This document shows, piece by piece, positions 8,587-18,700 of a stretch of 64,000 nucleotides of DNA. The notes beneath the pieces were generated by a model. The model saw only the letters and a program-made list of their open reading frames with translations, was not told the origin of the DNA and ran no database searches. Every line of letters begins with the position of its first letter. Positions within the stretch are counted from its first letter, which is position 1. The translations under genes were made by a program, and so were the position numbers. This stretch comes from Anaerolineae bacterium. GTDB taxonomy: Bacteria; Chloroflexota; Anaerolineae; 4572-78; J111. The stretch is from positions 1 to 64,000 of the forward strand of contig JAJVIM010000013.1 in the NCBI GenBank assembly GCA_022071955.1, written 5' to 3'.

Positions 8587-10083
8587 TTACGGCAGCACGG
8601 TTTCGCCCATCAGGTAGCGGTCCACCTCGCGGGCCGCGCCGCGCCCTTCGTTGATGGCCCAGACCACCAGGCTTTGGCCGCGGCGCATATCGCCGGCGGC
8701 AAAAACGCCCGGCACGCTGGTGGCAAAATGGCCGTAGTCGGCTTTGACGTTGGAACGCGGGTCGCGTTCCACGCCCAGGCCGCTCAGCAGCGTATCTTCC
8801 GGGCCAAGAAAGCCCATCGCCAGCAGCACCAGCTCCGCCGGCCATACTTTTTCGGTGCCGGGGATTTCCCGCAGATTGGGCCGCCCGTTTTCCCACACCC
8901 ATTCAATGTCGATGGTGTGAATTTCTTTGACGCGCCCCTGCTCGTCGCCTACAAATTTTTGGGTCATAATCGAGTAGTGGCGCGGGTCTTCGCCCTGCAA
9001 CGCGGCGGCCTCTTCCTGCCCGTAATCCACGCGGAAGATTTTGGGCCACTCCGGCCAGGGGTTGTCCGGCTGGCGCGCATCGGGCGGGCGGTCCAGAATT
9101 TCAAATTGAATCACGCTGGCGCAGCCGTGCCGCAGCGAGGTGCCCACGCAGTCGGTGCCGGTATCGCCGCCGCCGATGACGATGACATTTTTGCCTTTGG
9201 CCGAGATATGGCCACTGTTGCCGTGGCCGTTGCGGCTGAAATTGGTATCCAGCAGGTGCTTGGTGTTGCCGTGCAAAAAGTCCATTGCATAGTGGATGCC
9301 TTGCAGTTCGCGGCCTGGCACGGGCAGATCGCGCGGTTTGGTGGCCCCGCCGGCCAGAACCACCGCCTCAAAATTGGCCAGCAGTTGGTCGGCGGGCAGG
9401 TCTGTGCCCACTTCCACGCCGGTGGTAAAGGTGATGCCTTCCGCCGCCATCAAATCGATGCGGCGCTGGACAATCTGCTTATCCAGCTTCATGTTGGGGA
9501 TGCCGTACATCAGCAGCCCGCCGATGCGGTCGGCGCGCTCGTAGACGGTGACGGTGTGGCCGGCCTTGTTGAGCTGGTCGGCGCAGGCCAGCCCCGCCGG
9601 CCCGGAACCGACCACGGCCACCCGCTTGCCGGTGCGTTTTTGGGGCGGCTGCGGCTGCATCCAGCCTTCGGCGTACCCGCGCTCAATGATGCTGTATTCA
9701 ATATTTTTAATAGTGACGGGCGGGTCGATGATGCCCAGCGTGCAGGAACCTTCGCACGGGGCCGGGCAAACGCGGCCGGTGAACTCCGGAAAGTTGTTGG
9801 TTTTGAGCAGCCGGTCGAGCGCCTGCCGCCACAAGCCGCGATAAACCAGATCGTTAAATTCCGGGATGAGGTTGTTAACCGGGCAGCCGGAGGCCATCCC
9901 GCTGATCAACGCGCCGGTGTGGCAAAACGGAATGCCGCAATCCATGCAGCGGGCGCTCTGGCGCACCAGATTCTCATCGGGGAAGTGCAGATGAAACTCC
10001 TGCCAATCTTTTACGCGCTCACGCGGCGAGCGATCCGCCGGTAATTCGCGTTGAAATTCCATAAAGCCGGTGGGCTTTCCCAT
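8587..10083 (-). CDS. gltD: Glutamate synthase small subunit (NADPH-dependent)
   Basis: The 498-residue product has the GltD layout. An N-terminal 4Fe-4S region contains [10 protein letters not shown] and [13 protein letters not shown]-binding GSGPAGL motif and an NAD(P)H-binding GGGDTGTD motif follow, with a C-terminal [13 protein letters not shown] segment. It feeds electrons from NAD(P)H to the large subunit. I chose ATG at 10083, preceded by AAGGAGTTACGAGTT, over an upstream ATG at 10125 that reads through repeat-like sequence. It sits between two gltB paralogues and could in principle pair with either. Confidence 0.95.
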   Translation of the reverse strand: MGKPTGFMEFQRELPADRSPRERVKDWQEFHLHFPDENLVRQSARCMDCGIPFCHTGALISGMASGCPVNNLIPEFNDLVYRGLWRQALDRLLKTNNFPEFTGRVCPAPCEGSCTLGIIDPPVTIKNIEYSIIERGYAEGWMQPQPPQKRTGKRVAVVGSGPAGLACADQLNKAGHTVTVYERADRIGGLLMYGIPNMKLDKQIVQRRIDLMAAEGITFTTGVEVGTDLPADQLLANFEAVVLAGGATKPRDLPVPGRELQGIHYAMDFLHGNTKHLLDTNFSRNGHGNSGHISAKGKNVIVIGGGDTGTDCVGTSLRHGCASVIQFEILDRPPDARQPDNPWPEWPKIFRVDYGQEEAAALQGEDPRHYSIMTQKFVGDEQGRVKEIHTIDIEWVWENGRPNLREIPGTEKVWPAELVLLAMGFLGPEDTLLSGLGVERDPRSNVKADYGHFATSVPGVFAAGDMRRGQSLVVWAINEGRGAAREVDRYLMGETVLP

Positions 10084-10124
10084 AACTCGTAACTCCTTCT
10101 GAAAGTTGCAATTGCAATAAAACA

Positions 10125-10190
10125 AAGGATGAAGGGTGAGGGATGAAGGATAAAAATTTCATCCTTCATCCTTTTGCCTTCCGCCTTTGC
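10125..10190. repeat. Heptamer repeat array (AAGGATG type) between gltD and gltB paralogue 2
   Basis: Tandem heptamers AAGGATG, AAGGGTG, AGGGATG, AAGGATA are followed by their inverted partners (CATCCTT, CATCCTT, TGCCTTC), giving a long imperfect hairpin. The same heptamer family lies inside purL at 31299-31362. Confidence 0.8.
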
Positions 10191-10191
10191 C

Positions 10192-13100
10192 TTAATTGCC
10201 GCTCACGCGGGTCAGGTCGTTTTTGTTTTGCTCAAAAGCGGCCATAATGGCCTCGTCGCCGCTCAGCCCCTGGGCTTCTACCTGGGCGATGATTTCCAGC
10301 ATGCGTTTGTAGTCTTTGGGGTAGACCTTTACAAATTTGGGCAGCAGCCCGGCCCACCCGGCCAGCACGCGGCCACCCAACGCGCTGTTGGTGTACTGCA
10401 CGTGCCGCTCGATCATCCCCTTCAGCTCAACGGCCTCTTCGGCCAGCGTGATGCGTTCCAGATCAACCATCTCTTTGTTGCAGTGATTGGCAAAGTTACC
10501 GTCCCAATCGAGCACGTAGGCAATGCCGCCGCTCATCCCGGCGGCAAAGTTGCGCCCGGTTTTGCCCAGCACCACCACCCGGCCGCCAGTCATGTACTCG
10601 CAGCCGTGGTCGCCCACGCCTTCAACCACCACGCGAACGCCGCTGTTGCGCACGGCAAAGCGCTCACCGGCCACGCCGCGAATGTAGGCTTCGCCGCCGG
10701 TGGCCCCGTAAAAGGCCACGTTACCAATGATAATGTTTTCTTCCGGCGTAAAGGTGGCTTCGGCGGGCGGCGAAATAATCAGCTTGCCGCCGGACAGCCC
10801 CTTGCCAAAGTAGTCGTTGGCGTCGCCTTCCAGCGCCAGGGTCATCCCTTTGGGCGCAAACGCGCCAAAACTCTGCCCGGCGGAGCCGATGAAGCGCAGC
10901 CGGATGGTGTCTTCCGGCAGGCCGGCGCTGCCGTAGCGGCGCGTCAGTTCGCTGCCCAAAATGGTGCCGACCACCCGGTTGACGTTGCGAATGGGCAGCG
11001 TGGCCGCCACCGGCTCGCCGTGTTCCAGCGCCGGCTGGCACAGTTCGAGCAAAACCTGATTGTCCAGCGCCTTGTGCAGGCCGTGGTCCTGCTCAATCTG
11101 GCAGTAGCGGCCCACTTCCGGCCCCGCCTGCGGCTGGTACAGAATGTTGGAAAAGTCCAGCCCGGCGGCTTTCCAGTGGTCGATGGCTTCGTTCATTTCC
11201 AGCACGTCGGTGCGGCCCACCATTTCGTTGATGGTGCGGAAGCCGAGTTCGGCCATAATTTCGCGCATTTCCTGCGCAATAAAGCGCATAAAATTGACCA
11301 CGTACTGCGGGTCGCCGGCGAATTTTTTGCGCAATTCCGGGTTCTGCGTGGCCACGCCCACCGGGCAGGTATCAAGGTTGCAAACGCGCATCATGGTGCA
11401 ACCAAGCGTGACCAGCGGCGCGGTGGCAAAACCAAACTCTTCCGCGCCCAGCAGCGCGGCAATAACAACATCGCGCCCGGTTTTGAGCTGGCCGTCGGTT
11501 TCTACCACCACCCGGCTGCGCAGGTTGTTCAGCACCAGCGTTTGGTGGGTTTCGGCCACGCCCAGTTCCCACGGCAGGCCGGCGTGTTTAATGCTGCTGC
11601 GCGGCGACGCGCCGGTGCCGCCATCGTAGCCGCTGATGAGGATGACATCGGCTTTGCCTTTGGCCACCCCGGCGGCAATGGTGCCCACCCCCACCTCCGA
11701 CACCAACTTGACGTTGATGCGGGCGCGGTGGTTGGCGTTTTTCAAATCGTGAATCAGCTCGGCCAAATCTTCAATCGAATAAATATCGTGGTGCGGCGGC
11801 GGCGAAATCAGCCCCACGCCCGGCGTGGAGCCGCGCACCTTGGCAATCCACGGGTATACTTTAGCGCCGGGCAACTGGCCGCCCTCGCCGGGCTTGGCCC
11901 CCTGTGCCATTTTAATTTGCAGTTCGCGGGCGTTCACCAGATATTCGCTGGTGACGCCAAAGCGGCCGGAAGCCACCTGTTTGATGGCGCTGTTGCGCGA
12001 GTCGCCGTTGGCATCGGGGATAAAGCGGGCCGGGTCTTCGCCGCCCTCGCCGGTGTTGCTGCGCCCGCCAATCCGGTTCATGGCGATGGCCAGCGCCTCG
12101 TGCGCTTCCTGGCTGATGGAGCCGTAACTCATCGCCCCGGTTTTGAAACGGCGGCAAATTGACTCAACGGATTCCACTTCATCCAGCGGAATGGGCGCGC
12201 CGCCTTTAAATTTGAGCAGCCCGCGCAGCGTACCCAGTTTGGTCGATTGGTCGTTGACCTGCCGGCTGTACTGCTGGAAGGTTTTAAAATCGCCGGTGCG
12301 GCTGGCTTTTTGCAGCAGGTGAATGGTTTGCGGGTTAAACAGGTGATGCTCGCCATCCTGCCGCCACTGCCAGTCGCCGCCGGCTTCCAGAGTGTGGCCG
12401 TTGGTTTGCCGTTCCGGGAAGGCGTAGCGGTGGCGCGTTTCAACCTCTCTGGCAATCACGTCCAGCCCAATGCCCTCCACGCGGGTGGGCGTCCAGGTAA
12501 AGTATTTGTCAACCAGCGCTTTTTTCAGGCCGATGGCCTCAAAAATCTGCGCGCCGCAGTAGCTTTGAATGGTAGAAATGCCCATTTTGGAGAGCGTTTT
12601 GACCACGCCCTTCACCGACGCCTTGACATATTTGGCCTGCGCCTCTTCGTAGGTGATGCCGGTGAGCATCTGCTGGTTAATCATATCGGCCAGCGTTTCG
12701 TAGGCCAGGTAGGGGTTAATGGCGCTGACGCCGTAGCCAATGAGCGTGGCAAAGTGATGTACCTCGCGCGGCTCGCCGCTTTCAAGAATGAGCGCGGCGC
12801 TGGTGCGGTTGCCGTTGCGGATCAGGTGGTGGTGCAGCCCGGATACCGCCAGCAGCGCCGGGATGCCGGCGTGGCTGTGGTCGATGCCCCGGTCAGACAA
12901 AATGAGGATGTTGTAGCCGGTCTCGATGGCGTGGTCGGCGGCGGCGTACAGGTCTTCCAGCGCTTCCTCCAGACCGGCCTGGCCGCCGTACACCGGGAAC
13001 AGAATGGGCAGGGTAATCACCCTGAAACGCGGGTGGTCGATGTGGCGCAGCTTGGCCAGTTCGGCGTTGGTCAAAATGGGGTGCTTCAGCTTGATTTGAA

Positions 13101-14880
13101 TAGCGCTATCCGGGCCGGGGCTGAGCAGATTGCCCTCGGTGCCCAGCATCACCTCGGTGGCGGTGATAATTTCCTCGCGGATGGCGTCGATGGGCGGGTT
13201 GGTGACCTGGGCAAAAAGCTGCTTAAAGTAATCGTACAGCAGCCGGGAGCGATTGGACAGCACCGCCAGCGGCGCGTCGTTGCCCATCGAGCCAACCGGC
13301 TCAATGGCGTTTTTGGCCATCGGCCCAATGGTCATGCGCAGGTCTTCAAAGGTGTAGCCAAAGGCCTGTTGCCGCTGCAACACATAACCGTGATCGATGT
13401 CTTTGGCCATGCGGGTGCCAATCTGGTCCAGCTCCTGGGCAAAATTACCCCTGTTTTTGCCGTTGATACCGTTGGTCGCCGGCTTTTTACCGTCCCAGAC
13501 GGGCAAATCTTCCAGCTTGATCAAATCATTGTCCAGCCACTCGCGGTAGGGGTGGGCGCTGGCCATCTGGTGTTTCAACTCTTCATCGTGGATGATGTGG
13601 CCCTGCTCGGTATCGACCAGAAACATGCGGCCTGGTTCCAGCCGGCCTTTGTAGAGAATGTTCTCCGGCGGGATGTCGAGCACGCCTACTTCTGAGGCCA
13701 TCACCACCAGATCGTCTTTGGTTACGTAGTAGCGCGACGGGCGCAGGCCGTTGCGGTCGAGCGTGGCCCCAATAACGGTGCCGTCGGTAAAGCCGATGGA
13801 GGCCGGGCCGTCCCACGGCTCCATCAGCGTGGCGTGAAATTCGTAAAAGGCGCGCTTTTCGTCGCTCATGCTTTCGTGGTTAGACCACGGCTCGGGGATC
13901 ATCATCATCATCACGTGCGGCAGCGAGCGCCCGGCCAGCGCCAAAAATTCCAGCACATTGTCAAACATGGCCGAGTCGCTGCCGTCCGGGGCCACAATGG
14001 GTAGCAACTTTTTCATATCGTCGCCAAACAGCGGCGACTCAAAATGCATTTGCTGGGCGTGAATCCAGTTGATGTTGCCGCGCAGGGTGTTGATTTCGCC
14101 GTTGTGAATCAGGTAGCGGTAGGGGTGGGCGCGTTCCCAACTGGGGAAAGTGTTGGTGCTAAAGCGAGAGTGGACCATCGCCAGCGCCGATTCGATATCG
14201 GGGTCGGCCAGATCGGCGTAATATTCGGGAATCTGCTCAGACATCAGCATGCCTTTGTAAACAATGGTTTTGTAAGACATGCTGCTGGCGTAAAAATATT
14301 CGCCGCCGGGGAAGGCGTCGGTGTAGCGGATTTCGTTGGCGGCCCGCCGGCGGATCACGTACAGTTTGCGCTCAAAGGCCAGGTCATCGGTGATGTTGGG
14401 GTTGCGTTTAATGAAGCACTGGCGCATAAACGGCTCCACCGCTACCGCGGTTGCACCGAGCGTGCTGTTATCGGTGGGCACGGTGCGCCAGCCCAAAAAC
14501 TCCTGCCCTTCGTCAACCACCACTTTTTCCACGTGGGCTTCTATGGCGGCGCGCTGGGCCGGATCGGGCGGTAAAAAGAGCACGCCCACGCCGTACTGGC
14601 CCGGTTCGGGCAGTTCAAAATCACACACTTTTTTAAAGAATTTGTGCGGGATCTGAAACAAAATACCGGCGCCATCCCCGGTATTGGGTTCGGCGCCGGT
14701 AGCTCCCCGGTGCGATAAATTATTCAATACCTCCAACGCCTGTTGGATGATTTGGTGCGATTTTTGGCCTTTGATATTGACCACAAAGCCAACGCCGCAG
14801 GCGTCGCGCTCAAACTGCGGGTCGTAAAGGCCCTGCTGCTGGGGCAGCCCAACGGGGGGCTGCGCGATATGATGTTGCAT
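10192..14880 (-). CDS. gltB: Glutamate synthase large subunit (paralogue 2)
   Basis: The 1562-residue product is a second complete GltB. The glutaminase nucleophile is C28 (RDACGVGF), followed by the central domain, the FMN domain with 3Fe-4S ligands [15 protein letters not shown], and the GxGxG domain ending near residue 1500. It begins after AGGAGG spaced 11 bases from the ATG. The product is clearly homologous to paralogue 1 but diverged throughout, so this is an old duplication, not a recent tandem copy. It is the first gene of the minus-strand unit with gltD 108 bases downstream, and is probably the main partner of GltD. Confidence 0.95.
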   Translation of the reverse strand: MQHHIAQPPVGLPQQQGLYDPQFERDACGVGFVVNIKGQKSHQIIQQALEVLNNLSHRGATGAEPNTGDGAGILFQIPHKFFKKVCDFELPEPGQYGVGVLFLPPDPAQRAAIEAHVEKVVVDEGQEFLGWRTVPTDNSTLGATAVAVEPFMRQCFIKRNPNITDDLAFERKLYVIRRRAANEIRYTDAFPGGEYFYASSMSYKTIVYKGMLMSEQIPEYYADLADPDIESALAMVHSRFSTNTFPSWERAHPYRYLIHNGEINTLRGNINWIHAQQMHFESPLFGDDMKKLLPIVAPDGSDSAMFDNVLEFLALAGRSLPHVMMMMIPEPWSNHESMSDEKRAFYEFHATLMEPWDGPASIGFTDGTVIGATLDRNGLRPSRYYVTKDDLVVMASEVGVLDIPPENILYKGRLEPGRMFLVDTEQGHIIHDEELKHQMASAHPYREWLDNDLIKLEDLPVWDGKKPATNGINGKNRGNFAQELDQIGTRMAKDIDHGYVLQRQQAFGYTFEDLRMTIGPMAKNAIEPVGSMGNDAPLAVLSNRSRLLYDYFKQLFAQVTNPPIDAIREEIITATEVMLGTEGNLLSPGPDSAIQIKLKHPILTNAELAKLRHIDHPRFRVITLPILFPVYGGQAGLEEALEDLYAAADHAIETGYNILILSDRGIDHSHAGIPALLAVSGLHHHLIRNGNRTSAALILESGEPREVHHFATLIGYGVSAINPYLAYETLADMINQQMLTGITYEEAQAKYVKASVKGVVKTLSKMGISTIQSYCGAQIFEAIGLKKALVDKYFTWTPTRVEGIGLDVIAREVETRHRYAFPERQTNGHTLEAGGDWQWRQDGEHHLFNPQTIHLLQKASRTGDFKTFQQYSRQVNDQSTKLGTLRGLLKFKGGAPIPLDEVESVESICRRFKTGAMSYGSISQEAHEALAIAMNRIGGRSNTGEGGEDPARFIPDANGDSRNSAIKQVASGRFGVTSEYLVNARELQIKMAQGAKPGEGGQLPGAKVYPWIAKVRGSTPGVGLISPPPHHDIYSIEDLAELIHDLKNANHRARINVKLVSEVGVGTIAAGVAKGKADVILISGYDGGTGASPRSSIKHAGLPWELGVAETHQTLVLNNLRSRVVVETDGQLKTGRDVVIAALLGAEEFGFATAPLVTLGCTMMRVCNLDTCPVGVATQNPELRKKFAGDPQYVVNFMRFIAQEMREIMAELGFRTINEMVGRTDVLEMNEAIDHWKAAGLDFSNILYQPQAGPEVGRYCQIEQDHGLHKALDNQVLLELCQPALEHGEPVAATLPIRNVNRVVGTILGSELTRRYGSAGLPEDTIRLRFIGSAGQSFGAFAPKGMTLALEGDANDYFGKGLSGGKLIISPPAEATFTPEENIIIGNVAFYGATGGEAYIRGVAGERFAVRNSGVRVVVEGVGDHGCEYMTGGRVVVLGKTGRNFAAGMSGGIAYVLDWDGNFANHCNKEMVDLERITLAEEAVELKGMIERHVQYTNSALGGRVLAGWAGLLPKFVKVYPKDYKRMLEIIAQVEAQGLSGDEAIMAAFEQNKNDLTRVSGN

Positions 14881-15350
14881 GGCGTGTATCCCTCCTGCCG
14901 AGTTAACAAAAACACCCTATCGCCCGTGACTCTGTCGCGCCATTGCGATGGGGTGCCTGGTTGTGGGAACTTTGGTTTTTGGCCCGCTAACGAGAACGGG
15001 CAATTGCCTATTGTAGCGGTAACAATGGGTGCTGTAACTACCCATGTGGGTAATATTTTTCACAAGGGCAATTTGGGGCGGGTAATTGGTACTAAAAGTG
15101 CCCAAATCCGGCAAAAATAACGGATTTCTAACGGGTTTCTAACCGTTTTCAGGTGGATAGTTTTTAAGATTTAGCGTATAATTTTGACATTGCTCACGAT
15201 TCCAACGTACAGGTTGTGTCACACTCATCTGCCAGCTTTTATTTTCGTCCCCGGCACGTACCCTCAATTTGTTGAGCCATTGCCGCTGTTACAAATCATC
15301 ATGCCGTTAACATTTCGGCGCGCTCTTTGGAGATTCAAAGATCACTTAGC
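14881..15350. other. Non-coding leader region upstream of gltB paralogue 2
   Basis: No convincing gene is seen. The region is AT-richer than its surroundings. It contains an interrupted dyad TACCCA-TG-TGGGTA at about 15039-15052, preceded by CTGTAA, and a related CTGTAACTACCC...GGGT string occurs at about 8535-8554 beyond the other end of the gltB-gltD unit. A TATAAT box is at 15177-15182 without a good -35. The dyad could be an operator for the glutamate synthase genes, but this is only inference. Confidence 0.4.
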
Positions 15351-15413
15351 AAAGTGACGTTTGCACGTTACAAGGTGACGGCTGTACGTTACAAAGTGAC
15401 GATTGTACGTTAC
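15351..15413. repeat. Three tandem 21-bp repeats
   Basis: Copies at 15351-15371, 15372-15392 and 15393-15413 have consensus AARGTGACGNYTGYACGTTAC. Each junction forms an imperfect dyad GTTAC-AAA-GTGAC. The 21-bp period equals two helical turns, as expected for a stacked operator array ahead of the small ORF at 15446. Confidence 0.8.
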
Positions 15414-15445
15414 AAACACAACAGGCCGTTATTCGAGGGGGGAAC

Positions 15446-15550
15446 ATGAACAATTCGGCGCGGAACTGGGTGCTGTTTCAACGATCAAACAAAGAAACCG
15501 AACGGGCCTGGACCGACACTTGTGATGTAGCTCGGGTTGTCAACATTTAA
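15446..15550 (+). CDS. Candidate 34-residue small protein or leader peptide
   Basis: An ATG follows a strong GAGGGGGGAAC ribosome site and opens a 34-codon frame (starts MNNSARNWVLFQ, ends VARVVNI). The stop codon is immediately followed by a strong terminator hairpin, and a 21-bp repeat array precedes it. The peptide is hydrophilic with no membrane segment and one Cys. I do not recognise it. The unit of repeat array, ribosome site, ORF and terminator looks like a complete small gene; a non-coding RNA with chance ORF is the alternative. Confidence 0.5.
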   Translation: MNNSARNWVLFQRSNKETERAWTDTCDVARVVNI

Positions 15551-15592
15551 CGGGTATCCTTGCTGTAAGTTTACAGGGATGCCCGTTTTTTT
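15550..15592 (+). terminator. Terminator after the 34-codon ORF
   Basis: ACGGG...CCCGT enclosing ATCC/GGAT and CTGTAA/TTACAG forms a long hairpin with a small bulge, followed by seven T. Confidence 0.85.
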
Positions 15593-15637
15593 GTTTCCGG
15601 CAACGTCGCCTGCCGGTGCCGCGGATGGAAATTTGCC

Positions 15638-15664
15638 GTAGGGCGGTTCGCGAACCGCCCCTAC
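15638..15664. repeat. GTAGGG(G)CG palindrome, copy 1
   Basis: GTAGGGCGGTTCG pairs with CGAACCGCCCCTAC with one bulged base. A second member of this family is at 29145-29172 with different inner bases that still pair. Confidence 0.7.
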
Positions 15665-15715
15665 ATTCGTTACTTCGCTGATCCGCAGATTTGCATATTT
15701 TCAAGGGAGAAGGTT

Positions 15716-18700
15716 ATGAGCCGCAACAAATTATTCAACCGTAATCACTGGGTTTCATCGCTGGCCGTGCTGCTGGGCCTGCTGCTCAGTTTGGGGCTGG
15801 TTTCAGCCCGGGCCAGGGCCGACGGGCCAACGGTTCAATCCGGCTGGAACGAATCGGCAACCATGCAGGCCGCGGTCCGCTACAAATCGTTTGCCAACAC
15901 CGGTTCTAAAGAAATCTATCTCGGCGTGCCCGATCTCGGCGCGGCCGAAAACCGGCACGAAGCCGATTTTACCTGGGTGCGGGGTGAAAATAACGTTTCC
16001 TTTGCCTACATCCCCGACGCGCACAAACTCACCACCACGGTCAGCAACCCGGAAAAAACCGTGACCGTGGATTACGAACTCAGCCTGGGCGACCTCAATA
16101 TTCTCCAAATCAACCTGGCCAACCGCGACGAAAAGGCATCCATAGCCTTCAACTCAGTTGAGCTGAACGGAAATTCGCTGGGCAATTTTCAGAGTCGCGG
16201 CACGCAGGATTGGACGGTTACCGGATACAACCTCAGCGGCGGCTTCACCCTGACCGGCGTGGTTGTGCTGGATGGCCGTTTTAGCAAAGACGATAAGAGC
16301 AAACTTGAAATAAAAGTGGGCTACAAAACCCCGCCGGAACCGGAGCCGGAAACCGACCTGCGCCTGACCAAAACCGGGCCGGAAGCAGTAACCGGCGGCG
16401 AAACTATCAACTACACTCTGACCGTTGAAAACATCGAATCTGATTCGGCCACCGAGGTGATGCTAACTGACACGCTGCCGCCGGGTGTGACCTTTGTTTC
16501 GGCCAGCACCGATGCCGGCGAGTGCGGCCAGGCCGAAGGCGTGGTCACCTGCACGCTGGCCGACATCCCCGAACATGGCAGCGCGCTGGTCACCATTGTG
16601 GTGACCGCCCCGGACGTGACCGAACCGGTCACGCTGACCAACACCGCCACTGTTTCCGCCGATGACGATCACCACGGCGATAACGACACCGCGCAGGCGG
16701 TGACCATTGTCAACCCGCGCCGGCGGGTCAGCGCCCGGCTGCAGCTTGATCCGGAACTGGCGGCCAACCAGCTCGGCTTCGAGCACACCCTCACGGCGAA
16801 ACTGGAGTTTAACCGGAATGACGACGCCGGTTTTGTCGCCGCCCCCGCCGGCGAAACCATCACCTTTACCCTGGGCGATGGTAGCCCCGGCACGCTTTCG
16901 GCCGAAAGCTGCACCACCGACGACAGCGGCCAATGTTCGGTCACCCTGCAATCCAATACACCCGGCCTCAGCCAGGTTACCGCCGCCTGGGCCGGCGACA
17001 TTGCCGTTGATGAAACCCTGTCGCTGCCGGCCGAAGCCACGGCCACGGCCCAAAAATATTGGGTCGATGTCCGGCTGTTACTGGAGCCGCTGCAAGCCGC
17101 CAACCGCGTTGGCCAGTCGCACACCATTACCGCCCGGCTGGAGTTTGACGCCGGCGACGGTTTTCAAGCGCCGCTTTCGGCCACGGGACTGGTCAGCCTG
17201 GTTAAAAACGGCCCCGGTAATTTCTCCGGCCCGCCCTGCGACCCCGCCGCGGGCGGCGTTTGCACCGTAACGCTCGACTCCACCGAAACCGGCCTGACCA
17301 CCGTTTCGGCCAGTTGGAGCGGCGATATTGAAATTGCCGACGGGCTGACCGCCGCCGCCACCGCCGCCACCGGCGAAGGCGATGAGCTGGCCAAACGCTG
17401 GGTCAATGCCCAGCTCACCATCACCCCCACCGTGGCCATTAACCCCGTCAACACCAATCACGTGCTCACCGCCACGCTAACCGTGGACAACGGCGACGGC
17501 GCGGGCAGTTTGCCGGCAGCCGGCCAAACCATCGATTTTACCATTACCAACGCCGATGGCTCGCCGGGCAGCCTCAATTGCGTTACCGGCGCTGCCGATG
17601 GTAGCTGCCAGATCACTATTCAATCCACCGTGCCCGGCACCAGCACCGTCACCGCCAGTTGGAGCGGCGACATCACCACCCCCGAAGGCACGGTTTCGGT
17701 TTCGGAAGAGGCCGTGGCAACCAAAAGCTGGTTTGAGGTGCGGGCCAGCATCGGCGGCATCACGCCGGATGGCTGCCCGGATCAGTATGACCCCAACGAC
17801 AGCGTGGCCGATATTGTGCCGCTGAGCAGCCTCCACCAAATGAACCCCGGCGACATCCGGATTTCGCGGTTGTGCGGCCCGGAAGATATGGATTTTTGGT
17901 GGATTCACATCGACTCAAGCTCGATTGTGACGGTGACGCTGTCTAACCTGCAAAATGATTACGACCTGGCCGTCTACACCGGCCTCGATCAGCTTGACCC
18001 GAATCCGGCCTCAGACGCCAACGCGCTCATCACCGTGATGGACAGCACCTCGGTTGACTCGGCCGGCCGGATGGCTTCCGGGCGAATGGCCTCCGGGCGG
18101 ATGGCTTCGGGGCGGATGGCTTCGGGCCGGATGGCCTCCGGGCGCATGGCCTCCGGGCGCATGGCGTCGGGCCGAATGGCTTCCGGTTCGGCCCAGCTTG
18201 GCACCGCCGATGAAGTGGCGGTCGCCACGGTAGAAGGCAGGCAGAACATCTTTATTCAGGTGCTCAGCCTTGAAGGCGAATTTGGCTCAGACTACACGCT
18301 GAAAGTGCAAACCAAAGCCACCGACGTGGGCCAGTGCCAGTGGACGCCGGCCAACCCGGTTACTCTTAGCGAAAGCGTTTACGGGGCCAGCTCGCCGCAA
18401 ACCCTGATTTTGACCAACCTGGGCCGGGTGGAGGCCATTTACGGCACAGCCCGGGCGCAGGCGCTGTGGAACAGCCTCAAAGCGCTGGCCGACGCCACAA
18501 CCGGGGTGGTGGTACCGCTGGAAAGCGACGGCGCGGTCGCTGCCGCCTACAGCGGCTGGAACGCCAACTACTGCAACATTCAGGCGGCCAATACCGTCAC
18601 CGATAAAATCCGGGCGCTGATTGCCACCCAGTATCCCAACGTGCAGTATGTGGTGCTCGCCGGCAGCCAGGAAATCATCCCGGCCCGGCAGGTGCTGGAA

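Noticed and set aside
10174-12162. 662-codon open frame on the plus strand, and 12247-13695 next to it
   Set aside because: Both are antisense to gltB paralogue 2 and have His/Gln/Ala-rich, low-complexity translations typical of shadow frames.
18064-18186. Regular tandem repeats considered as a CRISPR array
   Set aside because: Units are 15 bp with no spacers and are translated in frame. The 21-bp repeats at 15351 and the heptamers also lack spacers. No cas genes seen.
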